A stretch of DNA of 64,000 bases from Niveibacterium sp. SC-1. GTDB lineage: Bacteria; Pseudomonadota; Gammaproteobacteria; Burkholderiales; Rhodocyclaceae. Each line of letters opens with the position of its first letter. Positions within the stretch are counted from its first letter, which is position 1. Position numbers and translations under genes: made by a program. Location: contig NZ_CP151275.1 in NCBI RefSeq assembly GCF_038235435.1, positions 1,798,001 to 1,862,000 on the forward strand, in the 5' to 3' direction. Positions 43,860 through 52,158 of this stretch are shown here, in pieces. A model generated the notes under the pieces. That model saw only the letters and a list, made by a program, of their open reading frames with translations, was not told the DNA's origin and searched no databases.

Positions 43860-44600
43860 TCAATCCCACGGCGTTTTGACGAGGTCATACGCGTCGCCGT
43901 ACTCACGACAGAGCGCCAAGATTTGTGGCGATGGGGGCGGGATGATGCGTTCGCCGCCCGGAATCCGGCGATAGATCTTGCATTGGCTCCGCGAGGTCGG
44001 TTTCTTCCCGTCGTCAGGCGCCCTGATGCACACACCGAATCGCTCGCCCTGGTACACGTGTCGCCGATCCGGGCTCAGGGCGTACGCGCTGTAGCACCAC
44101 TCGCAACAACTGGATCGCCCGCTGGCGACCAGATACTCGTCGATGCGCTGCACGTCGAAGAAGCCGCCGTCAAAGAACAGATACAGCTCGCCGGTGTCCG
44201 GTGACACCATGTAGATCTGCCCTTCGCAGTTGGGGCCCGCGCCGCAGCGACCGGCGATCCCGACCTCGAAGTTGCCGTCGTGGTCCCAGTCGTCCAGTGA
44301 TCCGCCGCCGGTGGGACTATCGTCAATCTTCTGCTCAAATTGCCCGATGACGCGCGCGGCATCCTTGGGTCTGCGCTTGTATGTCACTTCGATGGTGCGC
44401 ACACCCGTGTCAGGGCATGCTCGATTGGTGAGGTGCAGTTCTGAGCCGTCGCGATTGTGCTGGCGCTCGGTCGACACCGTGCACGCGGGCCTGCCTAAGG
44501 CTGATGACGAGAGCATTGGCAGAATTGCTGCAGTCAGCACGGTGACGCTGTGCGCGAGTTGCGACCCGTATCGCGCGAGGAGGGACGAAGGATTCGGCAT
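43860..44600 (-). CDS. Secreted XAC2610-like protein, 246 aa
   Basis: The N-terminus has a signal peptide (LAHSVTVLTAAILPMLSSSALG). The mature part includes DDWDHDGNFEVGIAG, a calcium-binding-like D-x-D-x-D-G loop, and VSPDTGELYLFFDG, as in XAC2610-family proteins. Several cysteines (SSCCEWCY, GPNCEG) suggest disulphides in the periplasm. The family is associated with bacterial competition and immunity contexts in some genomes, but no partner effector is visible here. It is the only clearly exported protein in this block. Confidence 0.7.
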   Translation of the reverse strand: MPNPSSLLARYGSQLAHSVTVLTAAILPMLSSSALGRPACTVSTERQHNRDGSELHLTNRACPDTGVRTIEVTYKRRPKDAARVIGQFEQKIDDSPTGGGSLDDWDHDGNFEVGIAGRCGAGPNCEGQIYMVSPDTGELYLFFDGGFFDVQRIDEYLVASGRSSCCEWCYSAYALSPDRRHVYQGERFGVCIRAPDDGKKPTSRSQCKIYRRIPGGERIIPPPSPQILALCREYGDAYDLVKTPWD

Positions 44601-44616
44601 AGGTTTTGCTCGCGAT

Positions 44617-46704
44617 TCAGGCGGTTACGAAGCCGATGGGTTTCCTGGCGGATAGCCCCTTGACCGCGAGCTCGGCTTCGAGCCGCGTGACGAATTCGGC
44701 CATGCTGTGGATCTTGCGGAAACGGTGTTGGCGCATCACTAGCGCGAAGTCGCCGGGCGCCAGGGTCGTCAGTCCACGCAACCTTGCTAGCGCGGAGTCG
44801 TCCATCGATAGGCGAAGCTCTGAAGCGGCCGACGCCAGAAGTTGGCGAGCACGCTCAAAGCTCAACCAGTCGAAGCGGATCTTTGCGTCAAAGCGTCGGA
44901 GTACTGCGGGGTCGAGCCGGTCGAACAGGTTCGTCGCAGCAAGCAGAATGCCGTCGAAGCGCTCGATCTGGCAGAGCAACTCGTTCGTGGCGCTGACCTC
45001 CCAGGTTTGTTGTGCGCTCGATCGACTCAGTAGCAACGAATCGGCCTCGTCGAGAAACAACACGGCGTGATCCTCGCGTGCAGACTCGAACGCTTGGACA
45101 ATGAGTTCCTCGGTGCCGCCGACGTAGCGCGAGAGCAGATTGGACGCCGTCACGGACAGCAGCGGACGATCGACCGACTGGGCAACGTGCTTGGCAAAGG
45201 CCGTCTTCCCCGTCCCGGGCGGGCCGTACAGACAGATCCGCGCCGAGCACGTCTCCGCCAGCATCGCGGTGAGTTCGCCCAAGTCGCAGTCAGCCGTGCA
45301 AGATCGCGGATCGTAGGCGATAGGCGGGTGCTCTCGAGCCGCAGGGCTCGCTTCATTGCGAGCGAGTCTTTGGTTGCGGATGAAGTGGGCGACCGCGCGG
45401 TTTGCTTCGCTTCCGTCTTCGCCGTTCTGGCTGCAGGAGAGCGCTATGAATCGAGCCGCGCGCGTGATCATGGCGGGCGTCAGCATCGACTCGCCCGCCA
45501 CCTGCTCGATCTGTTCTGTGCTCACACCCAGCGGGGCGAGTGCGCGCGTAGCCATCTCGCGTCTAACCGACGCCGGCGGCGGCTGCAGCCCCAGCACATA
45601 GTCGAACCGCCGCAGGATGGCCGGGTCGATCGCGAGATGGTCGTTCGTGATCCAGATCGTCGGGACGGGGTTCGCTTCGAAGAGCTCAACGGCCCAACCC
45701 TTGCGACCGCGTGTCACGCCGCCCGGCTGAAGATTCAGGGAGCCGAAGAAGTCTTCGGCCTCGTCAAACAGCAGGGCGACACGCGGAGTATGTTTGAGGA
45801 CCCGTTGTCCAAGCTGATAGAGCTCCAGGCGCTCATCCCGATCAACCGCCTCGCTGTTGTCACCAGAGGCCTGGATTCGATGCAGCTGAATACCCGCGGA
45901 TTGAGTGATGGCGCGAGCAAGCTCTGACTTGCCTGTGCCCGGAGGACCATAGATCAGGAGATTCGCGCCCGGGACGCCGCGGCTTGCGGTTGCGTCCAGA
46001 TACTTGACCAGCAGTCGCGCGTCGTCGCGGACGTGAGGAAACGCGTCGAGCGCGAAAGCTCCCTCAAAAGACATGGCGGGCACCAGCGCGCCAACAGCGT
46101 GGGCGATGCCAGGGGTGCTACGCAACAGAGCCGAAGCGAGCCCAGTTCGCCAGGTCACCCTCGACGGAAATGCCTCGACGGAGCTGCGGTCAAGCGTCAG
46201 GAGGCCGCATCTCATTAGCGGACCGGACGGTGCCAGTTTCTGGGCGACTGCCTCGCGAGGGTCACCCGTGAAGATGGCGCACAGGGACAGGAACGCTTGC
46301 CAGCCGACATCAGGCAGTTCGCGCTCAAGCAAGGTGTGTAGTGTCGGGTCTTGCCTGCACGCAGCGAAGAGCGCGAGCAATCGACCGTCTTGTTCGTCCA
46401 GCTCAAAGTTTTCCTGCACCCACTTGAGATTCTGACTCAGCGGTGAGTCACTCGGCCACGACGGGGCAGACTGCTCAAGCGCCTTCCATTCGCCAACCAG
46501 GATCTCTCGCTCGGTCTCCGAGGTTGCCGCGTTGGTCGGCAATAGGCCGTCGCGGAAATGCTCGTTCTCGAGTGCTCCCTGCTTGTCGAAGCACGACTCA
46601 TGAGCGCCAGCAGCGAAGAGCGCTCGCAAGCGAAGCAGACGAAGGTAGTCGGCATATTCCTCCAGCCCGTGCTGGAAGAGTCCGATCTTGCGGGCGGGCT
46701 CCAT
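44617..46704 (-). CDS. Double AAA+ ATPase, 695 aa
   Basis: Two AAA+ modules are present. The first has Walker A YGPPGTGKSELA near residue 255 and Walker B ALLFDEAEDFF near 312, with arginine-finger-like ILRRFDYV. The second has YGPPGTGKTAFA near 505 and VLFLDEADSLL near 555, then AVLRRFDAKIRF. The N-terminal about 200 residues are helical and unassigned. The layout is like Cdc48/ClpA-type unfoldases or the ATPases of conflict systems. Its ATG is 2 bp beyond the stop of the upstream DUF4258-like gene, so the two are an operon. Confidence 0.85.
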   Translation of the reverse strand: MEPARKIGLFQHGLEEYADYLRLLRLRALFAAGAHESCFDKQGALENEHFRDGLLPTNAATSETEREILVGEWKALEQSAPSWPSDSPLSQNLKWVQENFELDEQDGRLLALFAACRQDPTLHTLLERELPDVGWQAFLSLCAIFTGDPREAVAQKLAPSGPLMRCGLLTLDRSSVEAFPSRVTWRTGLASALLRSTPGIAHAVGALVPAMSFEGAFALDAFPHVRDDARLLVKYLDATASRGVPGANLLIYGPPGTGKSELARAITQSAGIQLHRIQASGDNSEAVDRDERLELYQLGQRVLKHTPRVALLFDEAEDFFGSLNLQPGGVTRGRKGWAVELFEANPVPTIWITNDHLAIDPAILRRFDYVLGLQPPPASVRREMATRALAPLGVSTEQIEQVAGESMLTPAMITRAARFIALSCSQNGEDGSEANRAVAHFIRNQRLARNEASPAAREHPPIAYDPRSCTADCDLGELTAMLAETCSARICLYGPPGTGKTAFAKHVAQSVDRPLLSVTASNLLSRYVGGTEELIVQAFESAREDHAVLFLDEADSLLLSRSSAQQTWEVSATNELLCQIERFDGILLAATNLFDRLDPAVLRRFDAKIRFDWLSFERARQLLASAASELRLSMDDSALARLRGLTTLAPGDFALVMRQHRFRKIHSMAEFVTRLEAELAVKGLSARKPIGFVTA

Positions 46705-46706
46705 GG

Positions 46707-46985
46707 TCAGAGCTCCTTCACGGGCTTGAGTCGATGGCCGACCGTCAGGACGCAGCCATCTTTGGTCACCGCGAAGGTATCGCTCTCGATACGGAGACGC
46801 GCTAGAGCGGGGTGACCGAACTCGCTTTCAAGTTCGAGCCGCTCCTTGCGCCCGAGGACAATGATCTGCGCCCCTCCGACCGCCTTAGCCTCACGCCCGA
46901 AGGCAACGAGCAACTCAACGCCGCGTTGGGGGATCCCCCGCTGAGTGCAGCGCGAACGTGCGTGCCGGGTCACCAGATAGTCCAT
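46707..46985 (-). CDS. DUF4258-like protein, 92 aa
   Basis: From ATG 46985, with GGAGG about 6 bp upstream, the protein starts YLVTRHARSRCTQRGIP, the signature of DUF4258 and related BrnT/RelE-like small domains: an Arg-His pair followed by RxxxRGI. The rest is strands (AQIIVLGRK, DTFAVTKDGCVLTVGH). Some family members are toxins or ribonucleases. Two base pairs separate it from the double AAA+ ATPase, suggesting a functional pair. Confidence 0.65.
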   Translation of the reverse strand: MDYLVTRHARSRCTQRGIPQRGVELLVAFGREAKAVGGAQIIVLGRKERLELESEFGHPALARLRIESDTFAVTKDGCVLTVGHRLKPVKEL

Positions 46986-47264
46986 CGAAGCCTCCGTCGC
47001 TGATTGTGCCGATGAGGCAATCATGTGACGGTGGGGGGGACAGAAGATGTCCTAGTTTCTCTTTTCCGTGAGACCCGGGCGGCGAGCCCTAAGGGGGGTG
47101 TGCTCTGGCTCTTCCGGGGAGAGTCTGTGCCGCCGCGGGCCAAATGGTGGAACTTGTCTGCTTGGGAGTGGCCTGACCGCGCATCGCAGGGCACGGCGTT
47201 CTAGGAACGTCCCCACTACGACTATTCGATTCCAGTGGAGTTCACTGGGTATTGCATCAACCTG

Positions 47265-47624
47265 CTAAGGGCCGTCTACCCACTGATAACCACTGCGTTC
47301 TAGCAGGCATTTCAGTTCGCCCGACTCAATCTGGAAGACTTCCTTGGTGACGGAATAGTGTTTGATGTTCACACAAACCTTTGAAGTAGGCATATGGCAT
47401 TGCAAGTACAGATTCTTCTTGAGGAGGTCGTGAATTTCTCGGTCGCTTTTTGCGTCAACGAATCCCAGTTGCTCAAATCCATACCCGTGACGATCGAATA
47501 CCCTTTTCCATGCATTGAGCCTGACGTCACTGTCTTCGGCTTGTCCAATCTTGATGTGGCATAGATCTGTATTGAATCGCAGGCCTGCGGGAAACGTCTT
47601 TACTCTAAGAAAGTACACTTTCAT
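47265..47624 (-). CDS. T5orf172/MUG113 (GIY-YIG superfamily)-like protein, 119 aa
   Basis: ATG 47624 follows GAGGA about 10 bp upstream. MKVYFLRVK is the first strand, CHIKIGQAEDSDVRLNAW is the second strand and helix with the conserved Arg, and SDREIHDLLKK carries a Glu, together the pattern of the T5orf172/MUG113 branch of GIY-YIG domains. The first Tyr/second Tyr pair is diverged. It stands alone on the minus strand. Likely a nuclease-like or DNA-binding module of phage/plasmid origin. Confidence 0.6.
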   Translation of the reverse strand: MKVYFLRVKTFPAGLRFNTDLCHIKIGQAEDSDVRLNAWKRVFDRHGYGFEQLGFVDAKSDREIHDLLKKNLYLQCHMPTSKVCVNIKHYSVTKEVFQIESGELKCLLERSGYQWVDGP

Positions 47625-48019
47625 TTGCAGAATTTCCTCTTTGACTCGGGAGAAGCGGTGGCGAGTCTCGATTGGCTGCCCGGTGTTGCCAAGACTAAGC
47701 GGATGGCGCCCGGCGGAACCCCTTCGGTCACGCATGGGCCATTGGTGAACTCGACTCGTGTGGGTCGCGAAATGCCCGCGCCATGAAATGAGATCTTGAT
47801 GCCGCGAGATTTTGGCTAAATGGCTGTCAGCGTGTTCTGGAAACCGTGCGGGCGCCGTGCTCACGGGGAATGGCCCATCAGGACGGGCCCGAGAAGGTCC
47901 TGCAGGACGTTGAACGAAGTCGAGAACTTTGGTCCGGGATCTTCCGAACCTACCGGGCTTGGCCTGAACGTGAAGAACGGCCTTAGCTCAGGCATGTCTT
48001 GCCCCTTGCGGCCTACCGG
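47625..48019. other. Intergenic, no clear gene
   Basis: Nearly 400 bp with no convincing frame. A plus-strand frame across 47820-48308 is Ser/Arg/Cys-rich and overlaps the better minus-strand candidates, so it is not called. Confidence 0.4.
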
Positions 48020-48292
48020 TCAGTCAGACACGGGCAGGTGTTGTGTTTTTCGCTCAGTTCGCACACTCCGCACCAAGGTGCAGAACACGTTTCTGGAAGT
48101 GTTCAGCCTAGGCCGTTCTGGCGACGCTTGTCCGTTCTGCGCGCGCCAATCGCTTAGCTCTGTGCGCCGATCTGTGTGTGGGGCTCGGCGGAACTTCGAA
48201 CCAGAGTTACGCAGTTGGCTCGGGGGTTCAGGCAAGGCATCTTGGCGCTCGTGGTGCCGAGTCTCTTGCTCCTTGTTGATACGTGACCTCAT
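48020..48292 (-). CDS. Small basic protein translationally coupled to Sir2, 90 aa
   Basis: The ATG at 48292 overlaps the TGA of the Sir2 gene (ATGA), and AGGAGG lies inside the Sir2 3' end 8 bp before it, a textbook coupled start. The product is very basic and polar (NKEQETRHHERQDALPEPPS, then FRRAPHTDRR) and probably disordered. It has no recognisable motif, so it could be a chance frame despite the good start. Confidence 0.4.
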   Translation of the reverse strand: MRSRINKEQETRHHERQDALPEPPSQLRNSGSKFRRAPHTDRRTELSDWRAQNGQASPERPRLNTSRNVFCTLVRSVRTERKTQHLPVSD

Positions 48293-49230
48293 CGCGGCGA
48301 CCTCCTGATGAGCGAGTCGATTGCCGTCAAGCCTTCCAGTGCCCCGACCTGCAGCCGAAGATCGTCGGGTCGCAGCGCCGGTGTGGCCTCGGGGTTGATT
48401 CGGATCAGCGGATGCTCCAGCCCGCTGGCGAAGACGCGCACGGATGGGATGGCGGTCCCCACGCCGATTTCGATAACGACGGCACGATGGATCTGCCGCA
48501 TCCAGGCCGTGAGGGCAGTTGATTGATTCTCGGTGCGATCCGGATTCCAGCCGTAGTCGCCGAACAGCAGCACGTTCGGCCGGGCCAGTCCGCCGCATGC
48601 CGGGCACGTCGGCAGGGGCCCTTGCCACTCGGCCTCGCCCTGCGAGGTTGGCACCTCAAGCGTGCGTCCACTCCATATCGGCTGGCCGCAGTGATTGGCG
48701 CACTGGAGGTGGAACAGTGATCCGTGGCATTCGACGATCCGGTTCTCGGGGAAGCCCGCGCGTTGGAAGTGGTCATCCACGTTGGAGGTGAAAACGAAGG
48801 CGCCGCACGGAGCGGCCTTGGCCCACTCGTTCAGGATGGCGTACCCCGCGTGCGGAGGGGCCTTGCGAAACAAGTCGATGAGGTGACCCATCAGCCCCCA
48901 GGCCATGCGCGGGCGCTCGACGAAGGCCGCTCCCGTAGCGAAACGCTCGAGAGACAACCCTGTTTGCGCGAATGCCGGGTAGTCGCGCCACAATCCAGCC
49001 GCGCCACGAAAATCGGGCAAACCAGAGTCGACGCCCATGCCGGCGCCGGCACAGATGAACAAGCCGTCGGCTTCGCGGATCAGTTTTGCAGCGGACTCGA
49101 GGACTTCGGGGGCGATGTACAACTTCGATGTGCGCCGGGCGTCGACTGGCCCACGCCCGTTGTGTCGCCATCTCGCGAGCAGACGAGTGATCAGTCGCAT
49201 GGGCGGCTCGCGATCGCAAGGTCGCCGCAT
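48289..49230 (-). CDS. Sir2-family NAD-dependent deacylase
   Basis: This 313-aa protein has the complete sirtuin core: GAGMGVDSGLPDFRG (62-76), FTSNVDDHFQ, the catalytic His in ECHGSLF, a zinc site (CANHC and CPACGG), RPNVLLFGD and the late GVGTAIPS and RINPE. Sirtuins consume NAD; in defence islands Sir2 domains often deplete NAD on phage sensing, but those usually lack the zinc module, so here a deacylase role is more likely. An alternative start is ATG 49200. The gene overlaps the upstream 165-aa gene. Confidence 0.88.
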   Translation of the reverse strand: MRRPCDREPPMRLITRLLARWRHNGRGPVDARRTSKLYIAPEVLESAAKLIREADGLFICAGAGMGVDSGLPDFRGAAGLWRDYPAFAQTGLSLERFATGAAFVERPRMAWGLMGHLIDLFRKAPPHAGYAILNEWAKAAPCGAFVFTSNVDDHFQRAGFPENRIVECHGSLFHLQCANHCGQPIWSGRTLEVPTSQGEAEWQGPLPTCPACGGLARPNVLLFGDYGWNPDRTENQSTALTAWMRQIHRAVVIEIGVGTAIPSVRVFASGLEHPLIRINPEATPALRPDDLRLQVGALEGLTAIDSLIRRSPR

Positions 49231-49688
49231 TGGCGCGCCTGCTCGGTAACGAAATCAAGCAGAGTCAGCAAGTGGACTTGCGTTGGGAGGAGTTCCTGAC
49301 GCAGTGCATCGGCTTGCTGCAGCAACGCCGCAAGACCTTCTTCCGTGGCGAAGTTGAACGTGGGCTGCAGGTGAATGTCGCCTTTGTGCTTCTGCTCCGA
49401 GCGGCGGAACGCCAGGCCCGGGTCCCAGTCGACGCGCGCGCGGTGGTAGTTGCGGATTTGGTTGATGAGCACTTCGTACAAGCGCAGGGAAGGGCGCGCT
49501 TGTGTGAGCGCCACCAGCGCTTCCTTGCACGTCCCGGACAGACGACCGGCGCCGTAGTGCAGGGCAAGCGCGGTGGCGCGTACGGCCTGGTCCTCGGTGT
49601 CCTGGAACATAGGTTGGTAGATCAGGTCCCGCAGCATGTCCTGATGCCGCGTCAGTTGGATGGTTTGCGCTTCTTCGAGCGATGGCAT
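49191..49688 (-). CDS. Hypothetical protein between GIY-YIG-like and Sir2 genes, 165 aa
   Basis: ATG 49688 has AAAGG 6 bp upstream. The protein is almost all helical (MLRDLIYQPMFQDTEDQAVRA, LYEVLINQIRNYHRARVDWD, LAALLQQADALRQELLP). It has no motif I recognise. It begins 10 bp after the GIY-YIG-like stop and its end overlaps the Sir2 start, so the three genes are co-transcribed. It could be an adaptor or sensor for the Sir2 protein; this is contextual inference. Confidence 0.65.
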   Translation of the reverse strand: MPSLEEAQTIQLTRHQDMLRDLIYQPMFQDTEDQAVRATALALHYGAGRLSGTCKEALVALTQARPSLRLYEVLINQIRNYHRARVDWDPGLAFRRSEQKHKGDIHLQPTFNFATEEGLAALLQQADALRQELLPTQVHLLTLLDFVTEQARQCGDLAIASRPCD

Positions 49689-49698
49689 GGCAGACCTT

Positions 49699-50376
49699 TC
49701 AGGCGTTGTGTTGGACGTTGATGGGGGGCAGAAAGCCCGCGTCGGCGTTGCGGCGAGCGAGCGCGCCGATCAGCAGGCGCTCAGCCTGCTCGATCATCTG
49801 CGGTGTAGCCCTCTCCATCGGGATGAAGCTCACCCACATGGCATTTGTGTTGTGCTGAGCAAAGTCGACCGCGCCACGACGTCGCGCGAGACTCGTTCGA
49901 GCAATGACCGTCGGCGGAAGTCCGTCGAGCTCTTGGTCCCGCAGCACGGGTTTGTAGGCCACTGCAAACGCGAACTGGCTGTTACTGGCGCTGAGGTATC
50001 GACCCCTCAGCCGAGCGCGATGCGCGCTGTCCGTCTTGCCGACGCAGCGGATATTCTGACCAGCACCGAAGATGTGCAGGCTCGGTTGTGCCGGCACCGA
50101 CTCGAGGTCCTGGTCGGAGAACGCGGCTTTCGCGTCCCGACAGAGAACCTTGAGCACTCGCTCGCCGATTCCCCAGTAACCCGCGAGGTGGAGGCGCGAG
50201 CAGTATTCCGCTGTGCACTGGTCGACAGTAGTCTCGGAGAGCAGCGGCTCGACATGCCGCGAGTAGCGGTTTGGGATGGACACGGCAAGACTCCTCCTCG
50301 GTGCGTGTTCGTCAGCGACTGGGCGCTGTGTTTCGAAACGAAACTCTACGGAGCGAGCTGTACTTTTCTTGTCCAT
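49699..50376 (-). CDS. GIY-YIG-like protein upstream of Sir2 operon, 226 aa
   Basis: The preferred start is ATG 50376 (MDKKSTARSVEF), with GGAAGCG just upstream; the frame is open further but reads poorly there. SLHIFGAGQNIRCVGKTDS followed by HRARLRGRYL gives the second GIY-YIG strand with VGKT and the conserved Arg, and PQMIEQAERLLIGAL supplies the late catalytic Glu. The first GIY strand is diverged (LHIFGAG). It begins a three- to four-gene operon with an unknown protein and Sir2. Confidence 0.58.
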   Translation of the reverse strand: MDKKSTARSVEFRFETQRPVADEHAPRRSLAVSIPNRYSRHVEPLLSETTVDQCTAEYCSRLHLAGYWGIGERVLKVLCRDAKAAFSDQDLESVPAQPSLHIFGAGQNIRCVGKTDSAHRARLRGRYLSASNSQFAFAVAYKPVLRDQELDGLPPTVIARTSLARRRGAVDFAQHNTNAMWVSFIPMERATPQMIEQAERLLIGALARRNADAGFLPPINVQHNA

Positions 50377-50618
50377 CTCGCTTCCTTGCGCCGGCTCCAG
50401 CTGAGTGCCGCTGGAGTTCGGGTGCCTAGTCCCCTCCAACAAGCGAGCGCGCAGGATGAGTCTCCGCCCGTAACGATATAAGGGGAGGAGCCGGACGAAG
50501 CTTGTCCGCCTTTCGCCTGGCTTCCAGGCGCCTACAAGCCTGCTGCAGAGCAGCACGTGCTTGATGTGGCGCGCGCGCCCCCTGAGCAGGACGGATTGAT
50601 TGCGGGCGTGATAACGCA

Positions 50619-50920
50619 ATGCGATGCCGCTCTACGCGGTGCTATCTGTTGCGAGGTGCACTGCTCGTTCCACAGGGAGCGTGGCGCGTCGAATGGCGCG
50701 CGCGGTATGCCGCGTGGCGCGATCAGGAAAGGCCGCCGATCCGCCTGCTCCTACTATCGAAGGGCCCGTTCCGAAACGCGCGTACAGAATTTGTCCAGAG
50801 ACTGGGGCTACCTTTCGCGCACTCGGTAGGCAACAAGACATCGCGAGGCAGATGCGCCCAGAAGCTTTTCGGGGCGAGCTTCGCTATGGGTCTCGGGAAG
50901 CGAGAAGGAGCGGGCTATGA
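50619..50920 (+). CDS. Small ORF coupled to the 305-aa gene, probably frameshifted
   Basis: One frame from ATG 50619 reads GALLVPQGAWRVEW, RYAAWRDQERPPIRLLLLSKG and is conserved in decayed form upstream of the paralogue at 38.1 kb. A second frame (from 50624) ends at TGA 50918-50920 overlapping the ATG of the 305-aa gene (ATGA). A one-base shift somewhere near 50800 would join them into a single coupled small protein. Function unknown. Confidence 0.4.
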
Positions 50921-51834
50921 GTGTTGGGGCTGGAGATCGCGGGGTTGGCATCAACCTGTTGTTTGCGCGTGCGCTGGAAGGCAGCACGTGCATCCTCAAG
51001 TCGAAGGGATGGATTGGGCTGGTAAGGATCGACCGTGTGGTTGCCGATCCTCTGCGCGTTGGCCTGTGGATCACGCCCCTGGACGAGCCGGGGCTGCGAC
51101 GAGGTGATGCCGAGCCCTTCGTACTGAGCGGGCCGACCGACGCTGTCTACCGCACGGACTTCGAGCTCGGCCTCTCCTGTGGTTACGGCATGGACCACTT
51201 GGTCTATGAGCCAAAGGTGGTGAAGTACGTCTCACGCCTTGCCGCCCGCGGCATCCCTCGCCAGGATCTGATCGACGCGGTCAACCACGGCTACGGTCGG
51301 CCCACCGATAAAGACGGCTGGCCACTCGAGGACGCGTCTGGTGACATGTGGCGGGTGGGACGCCGCGGGAACGTGACCGAGCTGGCTTGGGCGCAAGTGG
51401 GCGAAGAGCTATTCCTCCAGTTGAGCGACCTACTCGAACCTGCGCCGCAACTTCTGGTTTGGAAGGGCTCCAATCCCATCGAACTGCTGCAAAACGTGGT
51501 GTCGCATGTTCCGGCCGGCCCTGCGGCGACTATGCGTCACTTGATCGAGCTTGATCGACAGTACCGCGCCGAGGCGCCAAGGGCGCTTCCCGCCGTCGAA
51601 GAAGATCAGGAACGTTTGTTTGCTTACAAACCCGCGTTCGCGATGTTCTACGCATTCGACTACGCGGGCGTTTGCGTGTCCGCCGCGATGAGCAATGCCG
51701 ACCTGCTGCGGCTCGTCCGCGCGGTCGCTACCTTTGCCGGCTGGAAGTTCGAACCCCTGTCGCTACCCTCGCTGACCGAACTGCCGGCAATGGGCTCTGC
51801 CATCTACGGCCGAACCTTTTCGATCCATCCTTGA
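50917..51834 (+). CDS. Unknown 305-aa protein, paralogue of the AddAB-operon protein
   Basis: The sequence shares LKSKGWIGLVRIDRVVAD, LFAYKPAFAMFYAF and a closing AGWKFEPLSLPSL with the 333-aa protein at 37108-38109, over most of its length. AAGGAG lies about 7 bp before ATG 50917. No catalytic motif is visible. Unlike its paralogue it has no helicase-nuclease downstream; the nearest gene is a glycosylase-like gene in the opposite direction. It may be an orphan copy of a subunit or a specificity factor. Confidence 0.75.
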   Translation: MSVGAGDRGVGINLLFARALEGSTCILKSKGWIGLVRIDRVVADPLRVGLWITPLDEPGLRRGDAEPFVLSGPTDAVYRTDFELGLSCGYGMDHLVYEPKVVKYVSRLAARGIPRQDLIDAVNHGYGRPTDKDGWPLEDASGDMWRVGRRGNVTELAWAQVGEELFLQLSDLLEPAPQLLVWKGSNPIELLQNVVSHVPAGPAATMRHLIELDRQYRAEAPRALPAVEEDQERLFAYKPAFAMFYAFDYAGVCVSAAMSNADLLRLVRAVATFAGWKFEPLSLPSLTELPAMGSAIYGRTFSIHP

Positions 51835-51891
51835 ACGGATAGTTGTTTGACCTTTCCGCTGGAGCGGAAGGTCTGAAAGATGGGGCCTAGC

Positions 51892-52158
51892 ATGAATACC
51901 TTCTTCGCCAATGCGAGGATTTGCCTCAATGGCTCCGTCACTTTGGGTCAGGCCAGCCTTTCCTGCGAGACCAGTTTTTCGGGTCCCGCGTCGTCTACTA
52001 CCCGGGCTCTGGCACGGACGGTCACCCGTGAAGTTGTTCGGCGCGAGTCACAAGCAACTCTGCGACTTGGCACTGCGCGAAATCTCGGCAGAACTGGACG
52101 GACTGTACTCGGCGATCGGACGCTCGTCGCCCCTCGATCGATTCAAAAACAAAGACAA
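51892..52158 (+). pseudogene. Frameshifted remnant of an unknown protein
   Basis: A good protein can be read only by changing frame: MNTFFAN in one frame, then EDLPQWLRHFGSGQPFLRD and FFGSRVVYYPGSGTDGHP in a second, which stops at 52029-52031. VKLFGASHKQL then continues in a third, reached if one C is added to the CCC run at 52025-52027. The end runs into the convergent glycosylase-like gene. Family not recognised. Confidence 0.45.
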
